Shown here one piece after another: positions 51,701 through 64,000 of a stretch of 64,000 nt of DNA (position 1 is its first letter; every line of letters starts with the position of its first letter). The position numbers and the translations under genes were made by a program. The stretch comes from Amborella trichopoda. Taxonomy: Eukaryota > Streptophyta > Magnoliopsida > Amborellales > Amborellaceae. The stretch covers positions 331,247 through 395,246 of the forward strand of contig NW_006499858.1 in NCBI RefSeq assembly GCF_000471905.2, read 5' to 3'. Under the pieces are notes generated by a model that had not been told where the DNA came from, ran no database searches, and worked only from the letters and a program-made list of their open reading frames with translations.

Positions 51701-54700
51701 GTGATTTATAATACTGTAGATATTTTTTCTATTTAAGAGCATGTCCATGAGCCATGAGGTGATGAAGCAATCTCAATACCATGAAGATACTGATGAGGAC
51801 ACATGCCCCTTATGTGGAAATTACTGTGAAGTTCCTGCTTGAATTTGCATCTAGCATGAAAATTGTCTCCAATAATGTTGGTACCCTAAGTAAGCAGAAT
51901 GTCACTCCCTCGAGATGTCAAAACAAAGAAAGACCAGTCACAAATGTTGTCTGAGGCAAATTCATGGCACATTATGGCATCATAGTGCATAATTTCTCAA
52001 AATTGAGACTTTAAAACTATAATGCACAGACATGTCTACGTGGTTAACCTATCAATACTGATATTTATACTGGATACTGCCAGGAGAGATGTATAACTGG
52101 ATATTGTTAGGCTACTTGTATGTATATAATGAAATATAATATGAATAAAATATAATATATATTGTGATATGATATGTATATGCATTGATGTGTTGGATGT
52201 ATATATTTCATATGTTTCCACATTATATAAGCTATAATATATATTTATGGATGTGTTGGATAGGAGACTTGTATCCATCTGTAAATTAGTATCCATATCC
52301 ATTTCTGTATCTGTATCATGGGTTCTGAAAAATGCTCACTCATATACCCTTTCGCCATATTTGTACCCGTATCTGGGCATCTCAGCCTTAGAGTACCCTA
52401 CAAAGGTGGCTGATGACAGTAGGAGTCTATGATGTGAAAGTGATTACAAATAGTTTCCCTGTTGTAAATGCCCTTAAAGATGTGGAAATACAAGCATTGT
52501 CCATGTGATGCTGATGACGTGGAGATTCATAGGCATTTAAAGGGGATAGTCACTCACGCCTTTCATGTATACCGTTATTTTCATAAATGATATCTGGATA
52601 TACTCTTATGCTTGAAGCTTACATTTCCACAGTAAACTTACATGTGTAAGCACGGAAAACATCAAATTTGGGAGTTTCTTGATCACTGGCAGTATGAAGG
52701 ATATGGGTTGTAAATGTGTTCTTGAGAATAAATGTGAATATGTTGGAATCCAAGTAAAATTTTGGTAGAGCAATAGCTGAATGAATTGCCTAAATAGAAG
52801 GAATAGATCAATGGAAAATTACGCTTTTGCATTCTTGAATTTATGCAAAATTTTAATTACTTCAGATGGATTTTGAGACTTTATACCACGTGCTTGATTA
52901 AAGCATTAATGGAAGACTTTTGTATGATACTACTGGGGGTTTATACTTTAGGGCTAACAATATTAGGTATATAAATCTGTAGAGATTAGTTGTCATCAGG
53001 AGGAATTTTCCTAGCTCTCCTAATATGGAGAGATTTCTTTTTCACCACATTTGGAGAGAAGCCTATGGTGAAATAGACCCCCTAGCTAGAGAAGGGGTAG
53101 GGGTAGGTGTGGCCTGCATCTTTTTTGGAGATTTTCTTTTCTCCTATTTGATCCTTTTGGTGTTCCTCTGTCTATTTCTGTCTTCTTTTTCTTAATTGTT
53201 TTTTCTATTTCTTTCTATAGTAGGTGTTGATCTGTCTATACCCTGGAGTGCCACTTGTTTTGTGTATAGGTATTTTGTAATGTGTCACTACATGTAAAAG
53301 TGAAAAAATAAAACTCAATTACCTAGAGGCTTCTTCAAGTATTTTAAAAGTGACAAAATAAAATTCAATTACCTAGAGGCTTTGTCAAGAATTTTAGAAG
53401 TTTATTGTTAAATATTCATGGATGTATCATCATTTATAATTTTTCGTAGCTTTTTTTTTTCAGGATTGCAAATGTGGGAAAATTGGATAAGATATGTAGA
53501 GTGTATAGATCTAGAGAACTTTTTGTATTGTTTCCCAGACTTTGCGTCCTACATGAGCCAATGGGTTGTGTTGGGTTGCTTTTTAAATGTTATATTAGAA
53601 TATGACTTCGTTCTTCATGTGTTTAGATGTTGTATAAATAATGCCATGATGTAAATAAAAAATGAGCAACACAAACAAGAAAACGTGCAAGAAATAATGT
53701 TATATATATTTAGCAACTCCTCAAAATAAAAAGATCCTTTAATTTGTCCTCCCCCTAAAGGACAAAGGAGTTTTTAGGGCAATTCTAGAGCCCAAACCCC
53801 TCGTGAAAAAGAGGAAACATAATATTACAGTCACAAAAAAAAAAAGAAATAATATGAAATGAAAATCACAGAATATGAAACAATGAGTATATGATATCAA
53901 TGTAATAAAAAAAATCATATAGAACTTCACATAAGAATCAAAAGGTAAGTATATAACATAATTATTAATTGGGAAAATTACATATATATCCTTTATATTT
54001 GCTGTTAGTACACAAATACCTTTTAGTTCCCGTTATTACAGATATATTCATTTTTTGAACTTCATAGAACTTTTGTAAAGAAAAAGACAGAACTGCCCAT
54101 TTTCTCTCTCTATAGTCCAAAGTCTAGTCTATAGAGCGAGAAAAACCCCACCTAGTGCAAAGGAAGACAGTTCAAACAGGGATGAATTGATTTCGCTTTT
54201 CTTGCCTAGGTTCTGAGCCTTGCAATTTAGCTGCTTCTATACAAGTGTTTGAATCGCCAGCTTCCAATTCTCTCTCAGAAGCATCATTAACTAAAGGTTT
54301 TGAATCCCCAACTTCCAATTCTCTCTTAGTCTTAGAAGCATCATCAATGAAAGGTTTTGAAACCCCAGCTTCCAGTTCTCTCTCATGAATATAAAAAATG
54401 GTGGAAACAGTGGGTGAAAACCTCAGATCATTGAGCTTTGAAAACCCCCAAAAGGAAATGGTGGTCTTTTGAAGGTGTTGCAGAGGCGATGGACGCTGAT
54501 CAGTGGGCTTCAACGGAAGCAGTATAATTGTTGAGTGGTAGTGGTTTAGAGAGAGAAACACGCTCCTGATGTTTTTCCAAGCCATTGACGTTGTTCTTTA
54601 AAGCTCCATGTAGGAGTCTGTGTTTCTCTCTGTAAACTTTTGGTCGTTGTTCTCTGTATGAAACTTTTGAAGTTTTCTCTCTCTATAGTAAATTATTTAA

Positions 54701-57700
54701 AAGCCCTTCCCTTTCTTTTTTTTTTTTTTTTTTTTTTTTTGCTATTTTTGTCTTTCATGCCATGTGGAATGCCCTTAATAAGTCCTTATCATATTTCTAT
54801 ATTTTTTCACTAGTGAAATGCGGGAGATATGATTGAACTCATGCATCATGTAAGGTTAGCTTGTTAGAATAAATGCAAAGCGCATAAATTTAAATATCTA
54901 TCCGGAATCAATACTGCTTTATATATAAAAAAGAATGATGATATTTTTTATTTCTTTTCAATCTATTCTTATTGTTTATTTGGTCAGTGCAGGGGTGACT
55001 TTAAATTAAGCTATTTTGAAGATGGAGTACTATCTTCTGCTTTTATGGTTGGGCTTCTAGTGGCTTCTCCGATCTTCGCATCTTTAGCTAAAACGTAAGT
55101 GACCTTTCTGATTGTCTTCACTGCCCGACAGCTTAAGAACTTTTTGGGGGCATCTGACAAATGATTTATCGTTTTTCTTTAACTAACTTCCACAGTACTT
55201 TTTTTTCCCAGTATGCACTAATTTCCATTCCCCAGAGGATGATATATTATTCATTTGGAGCGAGTTTATTTTTGTGCAATCCTTATAGTCATTCTGCATA
55301 ACATAATCTGGAGTGTCTTGTTATCTTCACCAACTATGTTAGTGAGGAGAATACTTAGACCCTATGCTTCACAATTCTGTTCAAGGGCATTCTTTACATC
55401 CCTATGTTTTCTGTCTTTTATAGTCAACTATCAAGCCTATGAGGACGCCCATACGAGGCAAAACATATAGCAATATAGAAAAACTCAAATGCTCCTGTAC
55501 ATACATTTGAAAGGGGCTTCCATTCAAGGGAAACGGATCTTGGACATTGTAATGATCTCCAAGTGCCTGGATTCCAGGCGCTGGCTTGATTTGCCTGGGA
55601 TAGTATACAAAGTTGGCATTGACTCTTGGACTTGTCCTCCCTTGACTACGAGATTGAGTTTGGCTCTTGATAGAGGCTTGGTATGAGGGCCTGCATCAAT
55701 GCATGGTAGTGCTTATTTATTAAAAACTTTTTTTTTTTTTTTCAACGAGCATTGATATTATCAATTATTAACAACATAGACTGGATATAGTATTTCTAAG
55801 AAAAAAACATAGACTGGATATAGTATAACCCACCACAAATTTCATGAGAAGCTGACAATTCAATGAGACCTATTGTGATTCATAGGGGAACTTGTGAATG
55901 CTTCATCTGAATCTTCATATGTAATGGAATTTTGAGATGGCACAATCAGTGCATTTTTCACTTTTTAAATTGCAAAAGCAACTGATCTTCTTGCCATGAT
56001 CATTTTAGCAATAGAATGTAATGAAATTTTAAGATGATACAATCAGTGCATTTTCCACTTTTAAATTGCAAAAGCTACTGCACTTCTTACTGTGATCATT
56101 TTAGCAATAAACTGGATTGTTTATTTATATTCTATCTCATTCTCTTGTGTGACTGGGACTAGGGCTTGCCGGGTATCTTGCTGGTGCTCACTGCATACAT
56201 TTTTTATTTTATTTTATATTCTTGAAATTGCACATGCTGCTTCCGCCTTAGACAAGTTAATAGTGGGCAATATATCTTGCATCTCAAATGTTTTTTGTTC
56301 TTTTTTTGTGTTGGAGAGCAAGAGAATTGGATCCACAGTACAGTCGTTGAGGAGCTTGAACCAAGTCTATTGGTAAATTATTTGCATGTTTCTTAGTCAC
56401 TTAACCCTTTTTTTTGGTGGGGGTGGTCTGCAGGCTTAATCCATTCAGGCTGATTGGGGTTGGCTTGTCCGTTTGGACTGTGGCTACTGCTGGTTGTGGT
56501 TTTTCATTCAATTTTTGGTCTATTGCAATTTTTCGTATGTAAGTTTTTTTAATTAGTTGATACAAAGTTTATCTGCATTATCATTGCCAACCCATGTTTT
56601 CTACTTGCCAACCCATGCTTTCTACAACCTGTATCATCCATGCTTTCTTCAAACAGTAACACAACTTTAGTTTGATTCTTCCAGGTTGGTTGGTGTTGGT
56701 GAGGCATCCTTCATAAGTCTTGCCGCTCCATTCATTGATGACAATGCTCCTGCAGCTCAGGTATTTTCTGTTTGTTTTTTATTTTTTTGAATATCAAAAT
56801 ATAAGATTCATAAAACGTCCTGTTATGGTGTTTTTCAGTGTAACCTGTAGCTTAATTGCTAGTACAGTTTCATTTATAATTGTAACTATAGGTATAAGAA
56901 GAAATAGGACATCTAACATGGACTATTTTTTACGGTATCGACTATAATTTCTGGCTCTCTGTGGAATGTCTCTGCCATCTCTTCTTTTATAATTTATGAT
57001 GTCTTTAAAGTATCGAACATGGTATGGCATCCGTCAATTGGATGGCTACAGCTAGTTGGGCCAAGCGGTGTAGCCCAGCCCTGGCAGCACCTCTAGGTGG
57101 GGGAGCTACTGGGGCTTCTTGAATAGATAAGTAGTGGGTGCTTATATCTTTAGTGTAGACTTAAATGAAGCCATTGTTATATGCATGTCAAGAATATGTT
57201 TGCTGTGTATTCATTTTATATTCTTGATCGGAGCAAAGTTGGTTTCATTTGTGGTCATGTGAATCTGGTTTCGAACTTATAAAAGCTAACTTGATGCATA
57301 TTCGTTTACGGGACGTTTAGCAACTAGAAGCTGGAAATGGAAGCTGGAATTTCTACTTCTGAGATCTGATCCTGGGAATTTGATACCTGAAAAGATAAAT
57401 ATTGCGTTTCGCAACCTGTCAAGAAATTTCTAAAACAGTGTTTGGTTGAACCTGGAATTTTGCAAACCTGGAGATCTGGAATAAGATAATTAAATAAGCT
57501 TAAGGAAAAATTTCAGAGCATATGCAAAGAGCAAATTAGAATAAAAAAAAGAACAAATTATCGGAGCATACACAAGAGAAAAACTAAATCCATATAATGA
57601 AAACATAGGGTTATTGATGATTCAACAAAAAGCCCTACATCTCCAAATTCTTGATCGGCTCTAGAATAAGCAAAAAAATGATTCATATAACAAAATAATT

Positions 57701-60700
57701 CAATAAGAAGAAAAAAAGAGAGCTAAAATAAAATATATACGTAGGGAAAAAAAGATCATACGAGAAAAGTGCAAAAATATGATCAAATGCAAATGAACAA
57801 GTCATACGAGAATAAAAAGGGGAAAAAAAAGAATAGCAAACATCCAATACAAAATAGTTCAGAGATATAAACAAGTGCACTCTTTAAATTTTGAACCTGA
57901 TTGTTCAGGCTATAGATTTGATGTTAATCTTAACAGATAAAGTAAAAAGTGATGGTCTAGGGTAGACTAGATGTTAACATTACTGGATAATGTGAAAACA
58001 AAGGCGAGAAAGTGGAGTTATTAACCAGTAAAAAAACAATGGTGGAAAACCAACATAGAAAAGGAAGAAATGGAAAAGAAACATAATAAAAGACTGTATG
58101 ATCCATAAAGAACAACAATGATAGGAGAGAAAGTTCAGTAATATAATAAGAAGGAAAGGAAAGAAGAAATTGAGGTGAATAGATGCCTGAAAATTCAAAG
58201 AATCAATGACAAAAATTTAGATATTTTTATGAAAAAGATCAGTACAACATGATAGTTGGTCTTACCTATTGCCTACACTTTCTATCTGTCTTCCTATAGT
58301 TGCCTTTAGCACTTCGCTTTCTAACTCTGCTTTCAATAGTATAGTACTTTCCTTCAATTTGAAGTATACTGGAGCTTTCTTATCTTCTTTCTTTATCTTC
58401 CTCAACCTATAGGTTGAAAGATTTGCTACTACACTAAAAGTAGCTTATAAAATATTTCACTTCAGAAATAGGGGCATTCTTGTGTTGAAGCTAGAGTTGA
58501 GGAGTTACAGAGAATCCTCGATGGGAGAGAGAGCCCACCATATCACCAAAGGAGTTAGAGAGAGAAAATGATGAGAGAGAGACATTACCAGACTTAAGGC
58601 AATGATCGTCTTTTTAATTGGTAATGGGGAGGGAGAGTGTAGAAGAGGGGGCAATGGATAGGGTTTGGAGAGGGAGGAGAGAGTGGTGTGGCTGTTTTAG
58701 AGAGGGAGAAGTTTGCCATTACGTGCCTACTTCCCACATGAATTGGGAAGTTGGGATAAGGGGAATCTCAAATTCTACCCCAACCCTTGGAACTGGGATA
58801 CCCATTTTATGGGGTACCCAGAGTTCTTATTCTATTTTCTACTGTAGCATCTCATGTTGACAAACGGGGAAGTGGTGCCACAGTGAATTAGAAGTTCCAA
58901 CTTCACTTGAAACTTCTAGTTGCGTGAATGTTGCATTATTGATTTTTTGGTTCATATGCATTAAATGATCAGGTGTGCATGTAATCTTCCCTGCATCATA
59001 TATTGTTTGGCTTTTGATATTAGAGAAGCCATGTCTCTTGGAAACATATTAATGAACTTAGCTGTTGTGCTAACAGAAAACGGCATGGCTTTCAGTCTTT
59101 TACATGTGTATACCAACTGGAATTGCGCTTGGCTATGTGTATGGGGGTTTGGTAAGTTACACTTCTTACTGGTTGTTTCTGCTTCAATATGATCCCTAGA
59201 AACTTCATAATTCATTTTGTTTCTCTGTCAATATCGATCTTATTTTTCTTCCATTTTCTAATATTTTTTCTATGGGTGTGGTTTGCATAAGGTTGCAACC
59301 TTAAACAATCCAATTAAGGTAATTTTATCATAAATATAATTTTGATAGTAAAAATTCTTAGGATGGCTTGAGAATCGATTTTTCATCTCTAATTATAAAA
59401 TTTTAAACTCTAAAAACTGGTTCAAATCATGTAGATCTATAAACCCATGAAAATCTCGGTCCAAATAGCGTGTTGTAAGATAGACTATTTCGTGGCCTTG
59501 AAATCTTTTTTTTTTTTTTCATATTCAGGCATCTCGATGTCTAGACAATCAATTAGAGGGTTTTCCAACATCCAAACAACCTTTTATTATGGATTTTTGA
59601 GGTGCATCTTTAATTTTATATTTTAAGGTTGCAACCTTATATAAGATTTTCTTTTTTCTATTCAACATATTGATTTAATCTTTGCAATTGTATGTTTATA
59701 ATGTGAGTATGTGACAACTATGATAGGTTCTCTGATACCTCATTTTGTGCTGCTTGGATTCAAACTCATGTTTGATTCTCTGGTACCTCATTTTGTGCTG
59801 CTTGGATTCAAACTCTTGAATCATCTCTAGCTTACTTTCTTTTGCCTTTACTTTTTGAAATGGGGCCTGAAGCCCTTTATTCAACAAGCTTGTATTTAGA
59901 TAGCACGCCATTATGTCATCATATATAATTTACCTTGCAACTTTATACAGAATACAAATTCTTCTTTCATTGTTAGGTACTCATAATATTATACATCTAC
60001 CTCTAGCATGGCATTCACAGTGGACCAGTTTTTCATTTGAGCTTATTATTGACAAGCACAATCAACATTCTCCATCATGTTTCTTCTTTCTTTTTATTTT
60101 CTCATTTGTGTGAATGGGAAACTGAGTTTCAGAAATGAACCAAATGGTTATATGCACTTCCTTCGTGAACTCATCCATAGTATAGATAAGGCATAAAGAA
60201 GTTCCGCACTTAGGATTCTTCAAATTATTATCTTTTGCTCAGTAACTTGTTGGAAAAACAAAACTCTTTTTGCTTATCATTCATAAATATCAGTCTAATA
60301 TAATTGTTCCACAATGTCTTTCTGATCAACATGTATATAACATGATGGATGGAGTCAAGGTTACAATAGTAAAACCATGTTAGATAAGTTCGAAGTAAAA
60401 CCATGTTAGATAAGTTCGATTATGAACCCCTTTAGATTGGGAACATGTTTCTTCTCAGTTAGCATTCTTTATTTCTGGTATCATTGTTCCATTTTTCAAT
60501 GTATCTGTGACTATAATGTTGATATCTGCGAAATTTAGAAATTCAAGAGAGAGTCAGAGAGCCCTTGTAAACATGAGAACCATTTCTTTTCTGGGCGTAT
60601 TATTAAAAGACAATTCATGGAAGTGCTATTGGAACTGGTCTAATGCTTTAATTGTGAATTCACTCAATGATGGCTTTGTACTTAGTGCCATATGTTTCCT

Positions 60701-62890
60701 ATTGATTATGCATTCTCCATTGCATCTTAGAGGCTACACTATAAGTCAATCATGCGTTTGACTTTCCTTCCTTAAACAAGTGGAAATTAGTAATAGTATT
60801 GGGTCTTGTGACCTGCCCATTTGGCATCATGACTCAGGTAACTAGTTGGATTGACAATGCAAGTTCTTGATAAGGCTTTCTTTTTTGACTGATATTTGCA
60901 TTTTTTTTATTGTTTTATTGTTTTACTCTTGAAATGCTTATTGATAGGTTGGAGATCATTTTAGTTGGCGTGTAGCATTTTGGGGAGAGGCACTTCTTAT
61001 GGTTCCTTTTGCTATTCTTGGGTTCCTGATAAAGCCTTTGAAATTGAGAGGTGCATAATCAATGATCTGCTCTGTGCAAACTAAGCAACTTTTTGGTCTT
61101 CTAATGGAATTTCGTTGCTTGTTTTCTGTGGCTAATACTATCTATGCAGGTTTTGCTTCTTCAAAAACAAGAAAGTCAGCAATTAGGGTACAGATTGATG
61201 CTTCAGAAGTTAAAGGTGTTCTATGTGCTTGCTTTTTTTTTTTTATAATTATGTAGCCGTTGCTATTATTGCTAAATTGTAGTTCCATCCTCAAAAGAAC
61301 ATCCTTCATACTTTTTTCCTTGTGAAATAATATCTGATTTTCTCATTAGACAACCAGGTTCTAGAGGGCGCAGATAATCTGCTGAAGGGAAGCGAGTTAA
61401 ATGATGATATCTCGAAGAAACACTCCATGTGCGTGGGTCTCCGATTTTGAATGTGTGCATGGATATTATATGTAGTATGTAAAGCACATACACGTTTGTC
61501 TCTATGTATGGATTTAGATATGTATATTTGATAGGTGTATGTTATTTGTGCATGTATTATGCATGTATACATGTAATGTGTGTTGTGTGTGTGCATTGAC
61601 TTGAGAGCATGTGCTCATCACATGCTTGCATATTCATTCAATGAGTTTGCTGTTTGGATACATATTCAGCCAATACTTCATTTCAGAGGTCATCTTTTTT
61701 CTTATTGTTATATCCTAAATTCCTGTTTCATGTTACATTTTTTTTAAATGGAAGATATAGTAATTGTGCAATGCCTAACTTACGCACCTGTATTTTTATC
61801 CTAAAAACGTTTGTGCTCATGTTTCTTCATGTAAATGAGAAACACACTCCTTTTCGTTGAATTACTTAATCTGCTAAGTATTATGTGAGGATTAATGTGC
61901 TTATTGTTTTTATATCTGAAAAGAAAATTAGAATCTTGCAGATTACAATGTAACTGCATGTTAGTGAATTGCCCTAATGTCTTTGCAGTTTATATATCAG
62001 GTCGAAGGTTTCATTATTCCATCTAGGAGATTCATTTACAGTTTTTTTCCATCACTTCATATGATTTTAGAGCTACTTAATATGGCTAAATCTGGTGTAA
62101 GAAACATATAATTTGACAAATTCTAGGGTTTTGAGGTCTTCATAAAAAATACAGATCGAAATCACTGTTACGAGTAGCAACATCTAATAGTATCTTATTC
62201 TTCATTGTAATTAGCTTACATCAGCACGGTTCGTAAACTTGGCACATTTGGTCTCATATTGCCCATTAACTCTAGGTCTTCTTAACTCTGTTCTAATTGT
62301 CTTTGGCCTTCTTAACTCTGTTCTATTATTCTGACAATGTCAGTTGCATATCAAAGTCAATCCTAGCTTTCTGTGAACACAATTGGCTATCCCTTTTCAA
62401 ACTACAGCTCTGATTTTGACTTTTCCTGTAAAAATTGTTTTATTTAATTATTTAATTGTATACATAACCATGTTTGCTTTAATATTATGCTTGATTCAAC
62501 TTCTTCCTTGGCATTGGATTTTCCTCTTCTTATCTACAGTGCGGGAATTTTTCTAATAATTTGCTCCCAAAAAAAATCGGTAATAGAACCCTTATCACCA
62601 AAAAATGTTCTAATAATAGAAGCCTTACAACTGAAAATGTTCTGATCACTTGTTGTGATTGCTGTTCTGAAGTTTATTTCATTTGAATGATCTACTTTTG
62701 TTGACTGTGATCATGTGAAATCTAATAATACCAATCCTATTGTAAATTCACATCACCTGGCTAATACATTGGCATGGAATTTTTCTTTCTAGATCTGAAG
62801 GAAAACCAAAGGTTAGGAATCAATTCTTAAGGTTTTGGGATGATATGAAAGTGCTTCTGTGTGATGTTGTTTATATCACAAATGTTCTAG
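48742..62890 (+). CDS. SPINSTER-like major-facilitator transporter, 3'-partial
   Basis: Ten exons give 321 codons in one frame: 48742-48869, 50575-50706, 54993-55094, 56434-56538, 56685-56760, 59077-59151, 60948-61050, 61150-61215, 61350-61428, 62793-62890. The N-terminus is a polar Thr/Ala-rich stretch, then helix 1 (about 43-60) with NMLNYVDRGAIAS. A loop with CTESGIC, helices 2-4 (LNPFRLIGVGLSVWTVATAG; RMLVGVGEASF, with AAPFIDDNAP), helix 5 (YMCIPTGIALGYVYGG), helix 6 (VAFWGEALLMVPFAILGF) and a charged cytoplasmic loop (240-320) follow. DR in helix 1 and the R...GEA pattern of helix 4 are typical of the spinster branch of the MFS. Plant members are annotated as probable sphingolipid transporters from animal homologues. 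The substrate here is not shown by the sequence. The second six-helix half lies past the right edge. The ATG was chosen because it opens the frame that splices correctly into exon 2. Confidence 0.9.
48870..50574 (+). other. Intron 1 of the SPINSTER-like gene
   Basis: 1.7 kb, GT...AG, with no transposon end or ORF recognised. It contains loose local repeats of a TCAAACGTTCAATGTTAACT-like motif (49505-49640). Confidence 0.6.
50707..54992 (+). other. Intron 2 of the SPINSTER-like gene
   Basis: 4.3 kb. It holds AT-rich DNA, a repeat of AAATTCAATTACCTAGAGGC (near 53310 and 53360), and a block at about 53960-54740 that looks inserted. That block contains a minus-strand ORF and two direct copies of TTTTCTCTCTCTATAGT, and ends in a T run (54717-54740). 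Nothing else recognised. Confidence 0.5.
54172..54585 (-). other. Minus-strand ORF with three peptide repeats in intron 2
   Basis: 137 residues if started at the first ATG. The middle holds three imperfect repeats of 17-19 residues: RELEAGVSKPFIDDASKTK, RELEVGDSKPLVNDASE, RELEAGDSNTCIEAAK. I do not recognise the protein. The repeats could be a real small protein, a captured gene piece in a transposon, or chance from a ~57-base DNA tandem repeat. It is antisense to the host gene. Confidence 0.2.
55920..56112. repeat. ~100-bp tandem duplication in an intron
   Basis: AATGGAATTTTGAGATGGCA onward and AATGAAATTTTAAGATGATA onward are two diverged copies, each ending GATCATTTTAGCAATA. Intronic, no coding. 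Confidence 0.75.
57309..58932. mobile_element. Terminal-inverted-repeat element, 1.6 kb, in an intron
   Basis: CGGGACGTTTAGCAACTAGA at the left. The inverted right end is GCAACATTCACGCAACTAGA. An A-rich left half, a GA-rich right half and no intact ORF: a non-autonomous DNA transposon, probably hAT-like by its ends. It makes up most of the 2.3-kb intron between the exons ending 56760 and starting 59077. Confidence 0.55.
59274..59651. mobile_element. Mutator-like MITE, family 1, copy I (intronic)
   Basis: GGGTGTGGTTTGCATAAGGT at the left and CAACCTTATATAAGATTTTC at the right, flanked on both sides by TTTTTTCTAT (59264-59273 and 59652-59661). Both ends hold the perfect palindrome AAGGTTGCAACCTT (59289-59302 and 59625-59638). 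It lies inside a SPINSTER-like intron, outside the main cluster. Confidence 0.85.
59662..60947 (+). other. Intron DNA with two short duplications
   Basis: A 48-base direct duplication (ATACCTCATTTTGTGCTGCT, near 59735 and 59783) and a 25-base one (AGTAAAACCATGTTAGATAA, near 60368 and 60393). No exon or element supported. Confidence 0.6.
61429..62792 (+). other. Intron DNA, nothing recognised
   Basis: TG/CA-rich at its start (61440-61640), then ordinary AT-rich intron. No element or ORF supported. Confidence 0.5.
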
Positions 62891-63863
62891 GTAAATTTTC
62901 TGATTTCTTTTATTAAGAAATGCTCTCCGTTTTTGTAGATTTATTTGCTGATCTCTTGTACCCCTTCATTGTGATGGCCTGCATGTTAAAAGGCTGTTTT
63001 GTTATCACTAAATCATAGTAACCACTTGATTAGTAATAAAATAATGATGTCCTTTCCTTGGGGTTCCCTTTGGTACATTGTGAATTGGCTTACTTGCAAT
63101 AATGATGCTGTATTTAATTATTCTTATGTGATTTATATGCTGCATGCGTGGACCTAATTCCAAAGAATATGATTACTATTAAATCTTGCAAAATGCATTA
63201 ACTAGTCATACATTGGTTGTGAGATGGGTTTGAACTCTCGTGTTACAAACCCATTTTTTATTTCCAATTTCCAGGCATTAGAGCTTGCAGTTGTAGTTAA
63301 GAGAAGTGCCTTCCCCAGGGGATGCTCCCAAATCTGGAACATAGTTCCATGTTCTCAGAGCTGATCCTCCTTGGAAGATTGTTCTCGATTATATGGGATC
63401 TAGATCCCATTTAAAAAGGACAATGATCCATAATAATTAGATTTATGATTAGATATTTTTTCTTTTTTTCCTTTTTTTTTTAGTGGTATATGTCCATATG
63501 ATTAGATGAATTGTTAATTATAAAGATGACTATTAGTCTAACTCACTGTTCATGAGGCTATGAGGAGGAAGCTAAGCTATTCCAAGCTGCTCAAGAGACT
63601 TTTCAAGGAAAGGAAGTTCAAAGTTTATAGAGAAAATTGATTAGTGGAAAGTGTTTTACAAGGAAAGCCACAAAATTCAAGTGGGCTTTCATTCTCCTGG
63701 TATGAGATCTCTCCCATTATAGAATCCACTCCAAAATGTGGATCCTTCAAAAAAATGGGCCCAGAAGAGGAGGAAGATGAGAATAAACCAGAGGCAAATT
63801 AGATTTTCTTCTTTCCAAGCAAAGGTTTGCAAGGAGTTGGATATCTCTCTCTAATCCCTCTAA

Positions 63864-63866
<3 letters not shown>
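62891..63866 (+). other. Start of the next SPINSTER-like intron
   Basis: Begins GTAAATTTTC after a codon split after its first base. No further transporter exon is visible, so the gene continues beyond 64000. The part from about 63540 is more purine-rich and may be repeat-derived, but no family was recognised. Confidence 0.5.

Positions 63867-63895
<29 letters not shown>
63867..63895. repeat. GA microsatellite
   Basis: About 14 GA units, a likely point of assembly trouble because the sequence changes character directly after it. Confidence 0.9.
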
Positions 63896-63898
<3 letters not shown>

Positions 63899-64000
63899 CG
63901 AAAACGAAATATAGAAGAAACGTAGTAGGTACGTGTAGGTAGGAAACGAAACGACGCGTCGGACCGAACGTAAACGGTTAAAACGTTTAAGTTAGTTAGT
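63896..64000. other. Anomalous CpG-rich tail
   Basis: About 105 bases in which nearly every C is followed by G (GAACGAAAACGAAATATAG, ACGTAGTAGGTACGTG, and so on), with many small A/G-rich words. The AT-rich, CpG-poor DNA before it is quite different. It looks more like erroneous consensus or converted sequence than genomic DNA. Confidence 0.6.

Noticed and set aside
60770..60840. Possible extra transporter exon before 60948
   Set aside because: The exon ending 59151 (phase 0) joins directly to 60948 as GGL-VGDHFSWR, which matches the expected order between helices 5 and 6, so no exon is needed.

Overview
The window is nuclear DNA of a flowering plant. The two genes have many short exons with GT-AG introns from under 100 bases to nearly 18 kb. 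The DNA around them is AT-rich and crowded with plant-type transposons (Ty1/copia, Ty3/gypsy, hAT-like and Mutator-like short elements) and GA/CT microsatellites. I cannot name the species. A run of N (36141-36569) marks an assembly gap.

Left half (3268-35009, + strand): the 3' part of a gene for a starch-synthase-5-like protein (SS5). Nineteen exons join in frame into 663 residues and a stop. The 5' exons (transit peptide, start codon) are not visible and probably lie left of position 1. Motifs that active starch synthases need are altered, as expected for the non-catalytic SS5 type that helps start starch granules in plastids. One intron (7861-25726, about 17.9 kb) holds most of the retrotransposon sequence: a decayed copia element (8414-13165) with a hAT-like insert, then remnants of long-LTR gypsy elements (13653-22115) with LTRs in opposite orientations, three tRNA-like modules, and a hAT-like element (23824-25624).

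Middle (35010-48421): no gene seen. It holds the assembly gap, several hAT-like elements, a family of roughly 150-215 bp inverted-repeat elements, and a cluster of roughly 330-400 bp Mutator-like MITEs. Several copies have clear 9-bp target duplications, and their ends carry palindromes that differ in sequence between copies but still pair. This cluster is the least expected structure in the window.

Right part (48422-64000, + strand): promoter, GA-rich leader and first ten coding exons (321 codons) of a major-facilitator transporter of the plant SPINSTER-like family. It continues past the right edge. Its introns carry another copy of the Mutator-like MITE (59274-59651), a larger terminal-inverted-repeat element and a small minus-strand ORF with repeats. 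From memory, the Arabidopsis SS5 gene (At5g65685) also lies next to a spinster homologue (At5g65687), so this gene pair may be an old conserved neighbourhood. Nothing shows that the two proteins act together. The last ~105 bases (63896-64000) have abnormal composition and may be an assembly artefact.
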